A DNA stretch of 64,000 nucleotides from Salvator merianae (GCA_003586115.2 QVOM02000126.1:8152056-8216055), one strand, 5' to 3'. Shown: positions 51,984 through 62,505, counted from the stretch's first letter. Translations and numbers: made by a program. The notes: generated by a model not told the origin, from the letters alone.

Positions 51984-52725
51984 GTGGCAGCATTTTATTA
52001 TTGAAGCTGAGTGTGTCCTGCAGCATCATCACTAGCAAACTACCAGGACCAAACTTTCACTCCCCTGTATAAACCTGTTCGTTTCCAGGAGGACCTCTTG
52101 ATCTTGGGCCTCCTCTTCCCTGTTTCTACCAGGAAAATATGTCCATGGGCTTGAGCAGACATAAATGATGAGCTTGAAGCTCATTTCCAGTGTGTGTGAA
52201 GTCTCTCTGCTGATAAATGGGCAATAGAGGAAGACAGGCCTCCAATTAAATGTCTCATCTCCCTTGTTCTTGTTGATTATCACACGGAACTCTTGACCTC
52301 GTGGGCACATACATCATCCCTCGGCAGGCGTTTGTAGCTCCAGCTTGCCTGGACATGTGCTTTCATATGCTAAACGATCTCTTTCCCCACCTCTGCCCCT
52401 TGGCGCAGGGACAACAGTCACTCAGGAGAGGACAATGTGGGATTCTTCACAACAAAGGTCAGCTGCTTAGAAGCACATCATTTGGGAACCAAGGCTAAAG
52501 GCCACCTTGGACTTTTCATTAGCTGATACCCAGAGGGAGTCTGCTAGGCTACATCAGCCAGGTTTCTTTTGTAAGGAGGTAATCGCAAGAGTCCAGCTGG
52601 TGAGCAGCAAATGTGTTTAGATTGCCTACAGGTAGGACATAAGCTAGAGATGGTTGCCTTTATACTTGTCCCTTCTATAGCACTGTCTTTGGTTCCCGTA
52701 AACTGTCATATACTACTAAACTAAG
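51984..52725. other. unassigned sequence
   Basis: The left part may continue the L2. No gene is recognised; frames 52032-52310 (minus) and 52301-52498 (plus) have no domain. Confidence 0.35.
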
Positions 52726-53510
52726 GGTGTGATCAGGTGGGACTTTTTTCAGTCATCCCTTTAAGACGGAGAGCCTTTTCGCACTGAGCTCGGTAGACCG
52801 TTCCCAGTACTTGGCTTCGGACCGGAGGGGTTGGAGAATGCTGGCTGCCATTCACACTCCCGGCCAGAGGAACGGACCCGAAGCCGACCATCAGAGGGAA
52901 CAGTGCGAATGGCAGCCACTAGTTCGGTACTGCACTGCATACCATCGTGCTCCGCTTCATAACCAGGGGGCTCCTTATGGAGCCGGCTTCGTAACGGCAT
53001 CTAGGCTGCCATGCCCAAAGGGCTATCCCGGGCACGAGGCAGCGGACCGGGGTATGCAGCATCGGACCGGGGTACGAAGCTTCGGACCACGCATGCGCAG
53101 CCGTGCCAGCCACGCCCGGCCGCCATTTCAAACGTGGACGGGAGTGCGAAAGCACTGTGCCCGATCTTCGCTCCATCGCGCAAGTCGGGATGAAGACAAG
53201 CTTTTACTTGTCTAGCCTTACCCAGCATCAGGTTCGGTTCGGGTACGATGTGGTTCGGATCGGGTGAGGCATGCGCCCGCGGCAGTGCGAAAGCTCCATT
53301 CCAGCGAACGGACAAGAACGTTCCACTCGCTAAGTGCGAAAAGGCCCAAAGTGTCTCATCCCCAGGTGCACAAAAAAGCCTAGTAAACAATTGTTTGAAT
53401 ATATGACTGAGAACCTACCTTATTTCACCACACTCTGCAGCCTATATTCACATCCAAGTCAGGCAACACCTACCCTAACTATGGGTACTTGCTACTTTTT
53501 CAGCATTCAG
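52726..53510. mobile_element. H-G MITE split by an H-B MITE
   Basis: Left part: GGGTGTGATCAGGTGGGAC and TTCAGTCATCCCTTTAAG. Right part (53348 on): GTCTCATCCCCAGGTGCACA, CCTATATTCACATCCAAGTC and AGGCAACACCTACCC. These are contiguous in the copy at 46051. Confidence 0.65.
52771..53347. mobile_element. GC-rich PIF/Harbinger-like MITE, copy 3 (family H-B)
   Basis: Ends GAGCCTTTTCGCACTGAGC and AGTGCGAAAAGGCCC. It is about 20 bp shorter than copies 1 and 2 because the central short tandem repeat (GGACCGGGGTA(T/C)GAAGC type) has fewer units. Confidence 0.8.
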
Positions 53511-53861
53511 CAGGAAACCCCCACATAGCAACTGGATGAGGCAATAGCGCTTAAATGCTGCAGCTCCATCCACAATTTTGGGTGGCAAAATTATTGCCTG
53601 CTTAAATTTATTTGCCTCCTCCGGTGTATTCAGGTGCCTGCTACAGGGAAAGACACCTCTCCCCTTTGCCATTTTGCATCTTCCCATGTTAGCTGAAGGT
53701 CAAGTACATCTGACTGCCCTACAGAAGGCAGGCACCTAAACATCATAGGTAACATTTTCTTCCCTAAGAAATTCAGATGAGGACAGAACATGTTCTCTCA
53801 CTTCCATCATACCTGCAGCAATTCTGCACCTGTTTCTACACCAGCCAGGCTTTCTTTCCCA
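53511..53861. other. unassigned sequence
   Basis: Nothing recognised. Confidence 0.35.
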
Positions 53862-54195
53862 ATTTGTATTTCTATCTGCGTTTATATACCGCCTTTTGAA
53901 CAAAAAATCCCCAAGGTGGTTTGCAACAGAGCAAAAATACAATCGTCATGAAGCAAGTACACAAGAAAAAAATGCATTATAAAATATACAATAAACAGAT
54001 AGCAAGCTACATTATATTCAATAATACATACAAATAACATACACAATGCATGATAAAAAGAACAAAACAATAACAAAACCAAATTAGTAAGCTGCATTGC
54101 CAAAAGGAACAGCAGCCAGCTCAGGTCTTCTTCTTTCCCTGCCTCAGCAAGAGCAGCTATGGTTTATGTACATTTTTGGAGGAGGGTATGACAGA
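53862..54195 (-). mobile_element. LINE 3' tail, first of two related copies
   Basis: GTATTTCTATCTGCGTTTAT + ATACCGCCTTTTGAAC marks the tail, followed by A-rich 3' UTR. CAGCTCAGGTCTTCTTCTTT + CCCTGCCTCAGCAAGAGCAGC (54116-54156) is homologous to the CAG-tract region of the next copy. Confidence 0.55.
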
Positions 54196-54420
54196 GGCGT
54201 CAAACACAGAATGACAATTTCAATTTATTTGTATATCAACCTTTCCAAAAAACATTGCTCGAGGCATTATAAAAATATAAGAAGTCAATATAATTGCATA
54301 TGCCATACTCAAAATATAACTAATCCTACAGCCAATAATGCATACAATCATATAATCAATAATATTCAAAATAAAACAATATAGAACATAACATATAGCA
54401 AACTACTGCAATAAAAATAA

Positions 54421-54634
54421 ACATAAGAACATAAGAGGAGCCTTGCTGGATCAGGCCACGGCCCATCTAGTCCAGCATTCTGTTCCACACAGTGGCCCAC
54501 CAATTGCTTCTGGGCATTCTCAAGCAGAAGATAAAGGCAAAACCTTCACCTGCTCTTGACTCCCTGCAATTGGTTTTACAGACATCCTGCCTGTCTTTCC
54601 AACCTGGAGGCAGTACCTAGGCATCCATTCTAGT
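54421..54634 (-). mobile_element. CR1 LINE 3' UTR fragment
   Basis: ACATAAGAACATAAGAGGAG, CCACGGCCCATCTAGTCCAG and GGCATCCATTCTAGT: the reverse complement of the CR1 (TTATGTTC) end, well preserved. Confidence 0.9.
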
Positions 54635-54730
54635 ATGAACAAAACATTCAAAGTGGTAGGAAGCAGTCCAGTAGGAACAGCTTCTTTTTTGACATCATGA
54701 CAACCAGCTCAGGTGGTCTTCATTCCCTGA

Positions 54731-54732
<2 letters not shown>

Positions 54733-54786
<54 letters not shown>
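54733..54786. repeat. (CAG)18 trinucleotide tract
   Basis: 18 uninterrupted CAG units. The plus-strand frame 54697-54882 would encode a polyglutamine run, but the tract lies in LINE-derived sequence, so it is not a gene. Confidence 0.95.
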
Positions 54787-54788
<2 letters not shown>

Positions 54789-54890
54789 ACAATTCATATA
54801 CCTTTCTGGAGAGGGTGTAGCAGAGGCAAATAAACCCAACGGGTCAGCCAGCTCAGGTTCTCCTTCTTCCTACACACATTAGGAAGCTCT

Positions 54891-55226
54891 AGAGGAGGCA
54901 ATATACAATTATTTTATGCCCTAGGCATTTTGGCTGAAAGGCTGTTCTCTGAGCCTTTGTCCCATCTGCAATATGGAGGAAATAATGCTCACCTACTTTA
55001 AAGTAGATTCCCAATATAAGTGGAATGCTTTAAAACTGTCAAGTGCTCTAATATTGCTAAATACAACCTTGTCCACCTGCTTTTGGCTCATATAATGGAA
55101 GATTTAAACATGTTACCAGAAATTGCAGTTAACCATTTGGGAGCTGCAGGTGTAGCAACAATGGGATAGTGTCAGAAAGAAAGAAACCAGCCTGTGTAAA
55201 TTAAATGACTTTCACATATAAATTAA
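54891..55226. other. unassigned sequence
   Basis: Nothing recognised. Confidence 0.35.
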
Positions 55227-55352
55227 GGCTCCTTCCGCACTTGGCCTTATTCCAGGATACATCCAGGGCCTGCCATAGTCTGTACTAGCATGCAGAAAAC
55301 AGTTCTCTATTCTGGGATATATCCTAGAATAAGGCCCACTGTGGAACAGGCC
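55227..55352. mobile_element. palindromic MITE with TAA duplication (family H-C)
   Basis: Starts GGCTCCTTCCGCACTTGGCC and ends CACTGTGGAACAGGCC. TAA flanks both sides (55224-55226, 55353-55355). Part of the left arm is deleted. Confidence 0.8.
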
Positions 55353-55479
55353 TAACTTTTCTCTCTCAGCCCTACCTATATGTGTTGGCTATAGTTAAAC
55401 TCTGCCATAATTGGACAGAATGATGTTCAAATTCAGTGCAGAGTGCCAGCTCAAGGGGTTGTAATGTCTTTCTAAATGG

Positions 55480-55675
55480 TAGTGGCGGCTGGCAGCTGTA
55501 ACCCTGGGTGTTTGGGTCCCGCGTGAAGCGCATCATGGCTGTTCGCAGGGCCTCTGTACTGCCTCAGCAGGTCATCCTGCTGAGGCAGTATGGAGGCCCA
55601 GAGGCCCCGCAATCAGCCATGGTGTGCTTGACACGGGGCCCAAACACCCAGGCTTAAAGCCGCCGCCCGCCGCTG
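55480..55675. mobile_element. palindromic hAT MITE with perfect TSD
   Basis: Starts TAGTGGCGGCTGGCAGC and ends GCCGCCCGCCGCTG. The 8-bp duplication CTAAATGG is perfect (55472-55479, 55676-55683). Centre: GCCTCAGCAGGTCATCCTGC + TGAGGC. Confidence 0.9.
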
Positions 55676-55683
55676 CTAAATGG

Positions 55684-56179
55684 TCCATAAGCTCTATGCT
55701 GCTGGATACTTTCAGCCTCTTGAGCAGCAAGCAGCTTTCGATTTTAGCAGTTTTCTGTTTCATTGTGCTGGAAATGGAACAGGCTTTGAAGGTCAATGAG
55801 AGGGATGCTAGCAACATGTCTGGTACTTGCCTGATAGGATGGGGTTATTGATCCCCAAGATTTTATTTCTTTGCTCGTTTGTTCATTAATCACTTAATCA
55901 GTCCAAAGCATCCCCTCTACCTTCTTTGCAACAGAACTCTTCAAATCTTTTTTTTTTAAAAACAACAACATTATGTCCAATAATTAAGCAATGCTGTAAA
56001 CTTGTTTATGACTATGATCTTTATCACAAATCACTTTAAGAAAGACTTCTCTTTCACCCAGCAAAATGTAGCAGGCAGACCCAGATCAGTTTAATCCTAG
56101 CAACCAGGGAGGGAAAGGGAAGATTTGCTGTATTATGAATAGTTTCTTAAGCAACAGACTCAACTACAGATTATTCTAC
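55684..56179. other. unassigned sequence
   Basis: Nothing recognised in about 500 bp. Confidence 0.35.
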
Positions 56180-56271
56180 CAGCGGCGGCCCGTGCCTTTA
56201 AGGGCAGGTGTTCGCACGAGTGCCATGGCCGTTCGTGGGGCCTTTGGGCCTCCATACGGACACAGCAGGTC
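56180..56271. mobile_element. half of a palindromic hAT MITE
   Basis: Left arm only, CAGCGGCGGCCCGTGCC to CACAGCAGGTC, then straight into an L2 tail. It stops at the palindrome centre, like 35799-35908. Confidence 0.8.
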
Positions 56272-56280
56272 TATTTATTT

Positions 56281-56454
56281 CATTTCTTCAGGACTGGTCT
56301 GATATGCTTTGCTGTTGCATTTTGCAGTAGTTGCAGCTTCCAAACTGTCTTCAAGGACAACCAAGCATAGAGCACACTGCAATATTCCAGTCTAAAGATT
56401 ACCAGGATCTATGAATTGGGAGGCCTCTTTCAGAACAGATTTCCTCCCAGTTCC
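56281..56454. repeat. 174-bp block, displaced copy
   Basis: Identical by eye to 56890-57063. It begins CATTTCTTCAGGACTGGTC and ends TTCCTCCCAGTTCC. Here it sits between the LINE tail and the LINE 3' UTR, out of its normal place. Confidence 0.85.
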
Positions 56455-57424
56455 CTCACCAAAACCAGACATCTCAGGGCAGATTACAATAAAACCATTA
56501 TAAAAAATAAAATTGTAAATGTACTCACTAAAACAACAAATACCAGTGCCTGAAAGGGGAAGGAAAGCTATTTTTTCAGCCATAGACTGGGGTAAAGAGG
56601 TGTATCTTCACCATGTATCTAAACATGTACAGCGAAAGGGCTAGATGCACCTCAGAGAGGAGGTCATTCCACAGCCTGGGGGCCACAGAGATGGCACTCT
56701 CATGTGCTCTTGTACCTTTAACTGTTGATAGAGATGATGTTATTATTACTTTCCCACAGATCTTAACGGACTGATAGGTTTGGATGGAAATAGGTGTTCC
56801 TTTAGATATTTAGGGCCCAATTTCTTTAGGGCTTTGTAAGTCAGTGTTAAAACACTGAATTGGGTTTGGTAGCAAATTGGCAACCAACGCATTTCTTCAG
56901 GACTGGTCTGATATGCTTTGCTGTTGCATTTTGCAGTAGTTGCAGCTTCCAAACTGTCTTCAAGGACAACCAAGCATAGAGCACACTGCAATATTCCAGT
57001 CTAAAGATTACCAGGATCTATGAATTGGGAGGCCTCTTTCAGAACAGATTTCCTCCCAGTTCCTAGAAACAGGATCCACAACCCCAAAGACATCTGTCTC
57101 AACAGGATTTAATATCAACTTGTCTGCCCTCATCCAGACTAACCCTGCATAAGTGAGAGCAGCTTATTGGACTATACATTGAGAATTTCATTAGCGGGCA
57201 AGAAATCTTGTCAGGATCCAGGCCTACCTGGATCATAGGCTCTGATTCCCTGTTTGAAGCCTCCAGATTGCTGGTCACAGGTCATGGTTTCTGAAGCCTA
57301 AGCAACATAGCAGGACCTCTACTTTGAACTCATCAGCCCCATAGCCTGGAGTATCCCCAAATATAGTCAGGAGCAGAGATCGAGACCTGGTTGTTATCTG
57401 CATATCAATTCCACTGTTGTCAAA
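56455..57424 (-). mobile_element. L2-like LINE, longest 3' portion
   Basis: The order on the plus strand is CATCTCAGGGCAGATTACAA, AGCCATAGACTGGGGTAAAG, AGCCTGGGGGCCACAGAGAT, AGATATTTAGGGCCCAATTT, then ORF2-derived sequence to 57424. The minus-strand frame 56991-56746 contains PKYLKEHLFPSKPISPLRSV, an ORF2 C-terminal segment. Confidence 0.75.
56890..57063. repeat. 174-bp block, in-place copy
   Basis: Identical by eye to 56281-56454, at a spacing of 609 bp. Its flanks continue the LINE on both sides, so this is the original. Confidence 0.85.
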
Positions 57425-57927
57425 GAGCCTTTCCACACTTGTGTGCAGTGTTCCGGGGCAGGGCAGGGCGCCCCATCCCAGAATGAGCAACCTGTCCCAA
57501 GCCGGGACAGGTTACCAGTGAAGCAGAACGAGGGCTGTCTGCATTCGGAGGACCCATTACACTCCAGTCCTTTCTGCTACCTCCAAGGAATCTAGGCAGC
57601 AGCAAGGGTCTGAAATCCAGGAAAAATAACTCAAGGCCCTTGGAGTTTCCGGCCTGGCTGGTTTTATGGCCTACCCATTCCTGGCAGCACTTCCTGGAGC
57701 GCTGCCAAAAACTATCCCTCGTAGTTTACCAGACCACAGGGGCAGGTTGTCCACATGCCTCCATGGGCTGGTATACTATCTCTGGCCCAGTTGTAGACCT
57801 CAACATTGAGGTCTACAACTATGTCAGGTGAAGGCGCCATTTACGACACTCTAGCCTGGATGGGGGTGGGGCTGCTGCTCCTTACTTCAGAAGTTGTTCT
57901 GGAATAAAGGATAGTGCAGAAAGGGCC
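57425..57927. mobile_element. PIF/Harbinger-like MITE with AAA duplication (family H-E)
   Basis: Starts GAGCCTTTCCACACTTG and ends GATAGTGCAGAAAGGGCC, with AAA on both sides (57422-57424, 57928-57930). Inside, TTGTAGACCTCAA and TTGAGGTCTACAA form a strong hairpin near 57790-57822. Confidence 0.7.
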
Positions 57928-57974
57928 AAAGACTTCTAAAGCTTCCTGCACCCTGCTGTCCTCAATCACACAAC

Positions 57975-58445
57975 CCAGCACACAATGGGCCAAGCTGCCA
58001 CTGGCCCATACCAAGTGCCCTCTGCTTTACGGGCCACTTATTTTGCCCAGCTATGGAGGCCAGGCCCAAAAGTTCCCAGCCTCCATATTTGCCAGCCAGG
58101 AATGTTTTGGCCAGGTGTCCACAAGCGGTGGACTTACAGTGCCAGTTCTGGGTGCCCAGCAAAATGGCAACAGGCATCTCAGCTATGGTATATTAGACCA
58201 TGGCTTGTATGTTGTCTGCACATGATCCAGTGGTCCAGTATACCAGTATGGAACACTGAGTGAACCACTTATATGTAGTGGGCTGTAGCGCCATTTAGGT
58301 GCTGTGGTCTGCTCCAATGCCTCGTCTAGTGCAGGTGGCATGGTCTACCAGGAGGCCTGCCCTCCCAGCAGAATGGTCCATAGTGTGGATGAGGCATTCA
58401 AGGGGGTCCCCTGGGCCAGTCCAGCAGCCCAGTGTAGACACAGTC
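57975..58445. mobile_element. MITE-like element (family H-F), reverse orientation
   Basis: The right end CAGCCCAGTGTAGACACAGT + CC is the reverse complement of the left end at 62846. The interior TGGGTGCCCAGCAAAATGG and GATCCAGTGGTCCAGTATAC also recurs there in reverse. The left end is not secure. Confidence 0.45.
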
Positions 58446-59125
58446 CCGGCGACTATTCATAACTGAGATTTGGATGTCAGAATTTGATTTAGCCATTTGC
58501 CACTGGAAGGCTAAAAATGTCAGTTTGGTTTTGATTGGTTAAACCAAAGCATCTCCAGACACGCAATAAATGCCAACATCTTGCCAGTATCCAGCGAGGA
58601 CTGACAGACAGGCCCAACATTATGTTGAACCTTTCCTAACCTTTCCCCCCAAAAGCCTAGATTTTAAAAAGTGTAGGATTTCCCCAGTTTCTTCAGCGCC
58701 ATGTTTGGTGTAGACTGCAGAAGCACAGCGCTGGACCACATATCTGGGACTTGCTGCAGGTGTGAAGAGAAGAAAGAAAAATGGCATAAAGCAATAAGTC
58801 TCAGATGACTGAACCCGTGCTCTACTAACAGTGGCCATGGAAATGTAGCGGCACCTTTCACCCTCTTGATACAATAAGTAAGGTGCTGGGTGTGGACTGA
58901 GACGTAATTCTAGTCAATACTCTTAAATGAAAAATTATGGAAAGCAAACACCGTATTTCTGAACTACAGGTTGATATAAATTATTTTATTTGTATATTTT
59001 GTATATAGTTATTTGGTGTTGAAGGAAGATGAATTATGCAAGATTTTAAATAATTATGCAAGGTTTAAAATAATTTTTTAAAAAAATTATCAGCTACATG
59101 CATACATTCATGACAGTGATGCTAT

Positions 59126-59130
<5 letters not shown>
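58446..59130. other. unassigned sequence
   Basis: No repeat or gene recognised; the second half is AT-rich. Confidence 0.35.

Positions 59131-59156
<26 letters not shown>
59131..59156. repeat. (GA)n microsatellite
   Basis: 13 GA units. Confidence 0.95.
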
Positions 59157-59160
<4 letters not shown>

Positions 59161-59518
59161 GGAGGCTGAGAGAGGGTTCCTTTCACCTGACTGTGAGCCT
59201 GAATTAAAACAATTTGATTCCACTTCAGTTTGTGAATTTCAGTTTCATTTTTATAAATGCTGTGTTTTAACTGACATGTCAGATTTTATTGTAAGTCACT
59301 TAAAGACTTTTGTAATAACCAACATGCAACATAAATAATCAAATACAGTAATAACAATAAAAATGATGGTTATTGTGTGCCTGTTGCAAAACCTATGTCA
59401 AATACTTTCTCCCTTGTGTCATTTTCTGACTCATAATGGTTGTCTGACCAATTCTGGCAGAGTCTGAGGCTATAAAAAGCTTGAATTTTAAAAGCAGAAA
59501 CTTTATATAAATTAGGCA
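59157..59518. other. unassigned, with a possible LINE tail
   Basis: TTATTGTAAGTCACTTAAAG followed by CATAAATAATCAAATACAG + TAATAACAAT resembles an L2-like 3' tail on the plus strand (59285-59362). Confidence 0.35.
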
Positions 59519-59618
59519 AGAGAGGGAGAGAGAGAGAGAGAGAGAAAGAAAGAAAGGTGAAAGAAAGAAGGAAGGAAAGAAAAAGAAAGAAGGAAGGAAG
59601 GAAAGAAGGAAGGAAGGA

Positions 59619-59685
<67 letters not shown>

Positions 59686-59686
59686 C
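59519..59686. repeat. polypurine tract, (GA) to (GAAA)n
   Basis: About 165 bases are almost all A or G: (GAGA), then (GGAA), then a pure (AAAG)n run of more than 15 units. Minus-strand frames of Phe/Leu/Ser are artefacts. Confidence 0.95.
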
Positions 59687-59831
59687 ACACTGGGTATATC
59701 TGCTAATAAAGCCCATAGAAGAGAATTGCAGAGAAGCATATCAAATTCATTTCAAATCAACTAGGTATTCTTAATTGTATTTTCTTGGTCATCTTATCTT
59801 TCAGTTTCTGATTCTTACAATGATAATCCAG

Positions 59832-60281
59832 ATAGAAGGAGGAGGAGAAGGAGAAGAAAAGAGAGGAGGAGGAGAAATGAAGAAAAAGTTGAAGACAAAG
59901 AAAGAGGAGGAGAAACAGAAGAAGAAGACAAAGGAGAAGGAGGATGTGAAGGAAGAGAAGAAGATGATGGAGAGGGAGAGGAGGGGGAATGAAAGGGAGA
60001 AGAAGGAGAAGAAGAAAATGAAGAAGAAGAAGAAGAAGAAGAAGAAGAAGAAGAAGAAGAAGAAGAAAGAGAATAAGACAAAAAAGAAGATGGCAAAAGA
60101 GGAAGAGAAGGAGAAGAAGATGAAGGAAAAGGAGATGATGAAGAAGGAGGAGAAAGAGACAAAAGAGAAGATGAAGGAGGAGAAGAAGAAGACAAAGGAG
60201 GAGGAGAAGGGGGAGAGAATGGAGAAGGAGAAAAGGAGGAGGAAAAGGAGGAGGAGGAGGAGGAGGAGGAGGAGGAGGAGA
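59832..60281. repeat. 450-base polypurine tract, GAA/GGA rich
   Basis: Nearly unbroken A/G with (GAA)n around 60012-60067 and (GGA)n at 60236-60280; rare T in GATG. Open frames up to 208 codons on both strands (Lys/Glu or Leu/Ser/Pro) are low-complexity artefacts. Confidence 0.95.
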
Positions 60282-60895
60282 ATAAATATTCCCCCAGCTG
60301 CAGAAAACTTTCTGATCTGATTTCTTTTTAAAATATGTACATTGCAGCTGCAAGCAGCTGGATTTTACATCCAGCAACAACAAACCCCCCTTCCACTGCG
60401 TCCTTCAAGCTTTACGAGAAGGTCTTCTGAACACCATGTCTCTCAGAACGTCTCTCGGTCTTGTGTGTGGAACAGCTCCACCCAAGGCCAAGCATCTCCA
60501 AAGCCCGCCTGGTCTGTTCCAGGCAGTAGCTGAGTTCTATCAGCCTCCCCATCCGGTTCTTCTCGGCCAACAAAGCAGCAGCTGTACCAGTGGGGAGAGA
60601 GTGGGGATTGGGTGGGGTGTGAGAACAGCGGTGGGGAGAATCTGTGGGACTGAGCGCCGTTTTCATTTGGCAGATAATGCATCCTATGCTGAGAAGCAGA
60701 GAGGAATGAGGAGCTGGGAATGGCAACTTTGAACTGAGCTTGCACACGATTAACACATGCTTTAAATAATCTGTTGCTTCCTGGTTCTTGGATGCCGTGG
60801 ACAAGCTCTGTTAGGCAAAGACATCCACGGTGGTTGAAAAGTAGCGGCACTCTGCTTCAGGAAGCCTGCAGGCCTCAACCTGGGCAAGGGAGTGC
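60282..60895. other. unassigned sequence
   Basis: Frames at 60436-60732 (98 codons, plus) and 60443-60850 (135 codons, minus) overlap and have no domain. No named repeat is recognised. Confidence 0.35.
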
Positions 60896-61703
60896 CTAAG
60901 AACAGAAGAAGTGACCCACTGGATCAAACCTGTGACCCACCTACTCCAGCAGACTGTTCTCATGGGCCCTTTCCACATTCCGTGGGCTATTCTGGCCCAC
61001 GTAACATAGATTAGTTAGTGTGGGCAATGCTGGAATGGGCTACCAGTAAGGGCTGACACATTCAGACAGCCTCTTGTGGCCTAGCCCACCCCCTCTGCCT
61101 CCAAAGAGACCCCAGAATGAAGAATGCAAAGATCAGGAACAAAAGTTCCTGGCCTTTGCAGTTTCTGGGGGAGCCTTTTTGGTGGCGCAACACTTCCAGC
61201 ACCGTTTCTGGCAGCACTTTGCAGACCCTCTTCAAAAAAGGTCCCCCAGCATACTCCAGCCTACGGGGATGTGCTCTCTGCATGCTCCCCATACTCCAGA
61301 CTACAGGTGCTAGACCAGCTGTGGACCTCTTTAAAGAAGGTCACAACAGATCTGGGATACAGCACCATTTTGGCACCCTGTCCCGATCCACTGCTTTGTC
61401 CAATGCAGATGAAGTGTGACGAAGTGAGGCAGGGCCTGCCACAGTCTGTGCTGAGCGTGGAAGGAAAGGGCACAGTCCAACCAGCTGCACAGGGAAGCTG
61501 ACCAGCAGAACACAAACACACAGCTGGCTCTGTTTGCAGTCTCCCAGCAGCTGGTCTTTGGTAACATGCTACCTCCTGCTGCCATCAGGGCTAATAGTCA
61601 TTGATAGCCTCAACTCCCATGAATTGGTCCCAAACCTTTTTTAAAACTGTCACATGAACAAAACACAACATCTCGTGGCAGTGAATTCCAAAGCTTAACT
61701 ATG
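60896..61703 (-). mobile_element. old CR1 LINE, split by an H-E MITE
   Basis: CCTAAGAACAGAAGAAGTGA and CTACTCCAGCAGACTG (60896-60963) and, beyond the MITE, CCAACCAGCTGCACAGGGAA and GGGCTAATAGTCATTGATAG (from 61476). Together these read as the reverse complement of 48080-48377. Confidence 0.65.
60964..61471. mobile_element. PIF/Harbinger-like MITE (family H-E-like)
   Basis: Starts GGGCCCTTTCCACATTCCG and ends GCGTGGAAGGAAAGGGC. The interior TCTGGCAGCACTTTGCAGAC and GCAGTTTCTGGGGGAGCC resembles 57425-57927. Frames inside overlap on both strands and are not genes. Confidence 0.6.
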
Positions 61704-61860
61704 CATTCCGCACTGGGCTTTATTCTGGGATATATCCCAGAAAAAGAGCCTGCCATCCACATCCCTGGGTGGCACCTGCCATAGTCTCCACTGCCATGTG
61801 GACGGCAGGCCCCTGTTCTGCGATATATCCCGGAATAAGGTGCAGTGCAGAAAAGGCCCT
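61704..61860. mobile_element. palindromic MITE (family H-C), diverged
   Basis: CATTCCGCACTGGGCTTTAT.. and ..GGTGCAGTGCAGAAAAGGCCC + TAG. The inner arms GGCAGGCCCCTGTTCTGCG and TGGGATATATCCCAG are partly palindromic on their own. Confidence 0.65.
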
Positions 61861-62261
61861 AGATTTTTTGCAACCCAAAGTTTTTGAGCATTTTTGTAGG
61901 TAAGTTAGTTAGTTTTGCTACTGTACTGCTAAATTGTTGTTTCATGTTTTGGAGCAATTGTTTAAAGTGGTTCTTTTAATGTAAAAGAAAAGCTCTTTAA
62001 AGACAGAGTGTTTTCAAAGCTGTAATGGAACTTCTGGCATAGCAAGCATATTCAGCCCAAAAGGAGAGGGCCTGACCCAGAACTTATCTCCCATTATTCA
62101 CATTACTCCGTTGCACCATGTCAGTGTCTGTGCATTTGAGCAGGGACAAAGAAAATAGCATTTCTGAAAGCACCAAAGCTATGGCATGGGGGTGGCAGCT
62201 CTAGAGAAATCTAAAGGGGCATCTGCTAAGAGTGTTATTGCTGTGTGCATTAAATATGTGA
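61861..62261. other. unassigned sequence
   Basis: Nothing recognised. Confidence 0.35.
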
Positions 62262-62309
62262 TAAGGTAAGGTAAGGTAAGGTAAGGTAAGGTAAGGTAAG
62301 GTAAGGTAA
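62262..62309. repeat. (AAGGT)n pentamer array
   Basis: Nine to ten perfect AAGGT units. Each unit boundary spells AAGGTAAG. Confidence 0.95.
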
Positions 62310-62505
62310 TGATCCAAAGCAGAGTAAATGCAATATCTAGCACCAGATTGGCTGCAGGAGCGACCAGAGAGATAACAAACTACCTTAGGGGCTCCAGTCC
62401 TTGTTTTCCCGAGGTACTTACAAGAACCAGAGACTAATTTGCCTATAGCTGCAAAGACCCAATGAGCTTTCGTGGAAGACAGGGATTCAAACCAAGGGAT
62501 TCTTA

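Larger units (their letters stand above)
54212..54890 (-). mobile_element. LINE 3' tail, second copy, split by CR1
   Basis: TTCAATTTATTTGTATATCA opens the copy. The CR1 at 54421-54634 interrupts it. Beyond the CR1 come CAGCTCAGGTGGTCTTCATT and CCTTTCTGGAGAGGGTGTAG, which parallel the first copy. Confidence 0.55.

Noticed and set aside
54697..54882. A polyglutamine protein frame over the CAG tract
   Set aside because: The flanks are a LINE 3' region repeated at 53862-54195, so a coding exon is unlikely.
59757..60383. A 208-codon minus-strand frame and a 181-codon plus-strand Lys/Glu frame
   Set aside because: Both are translations of a polypurine tract with no non-repetitive protein segment.
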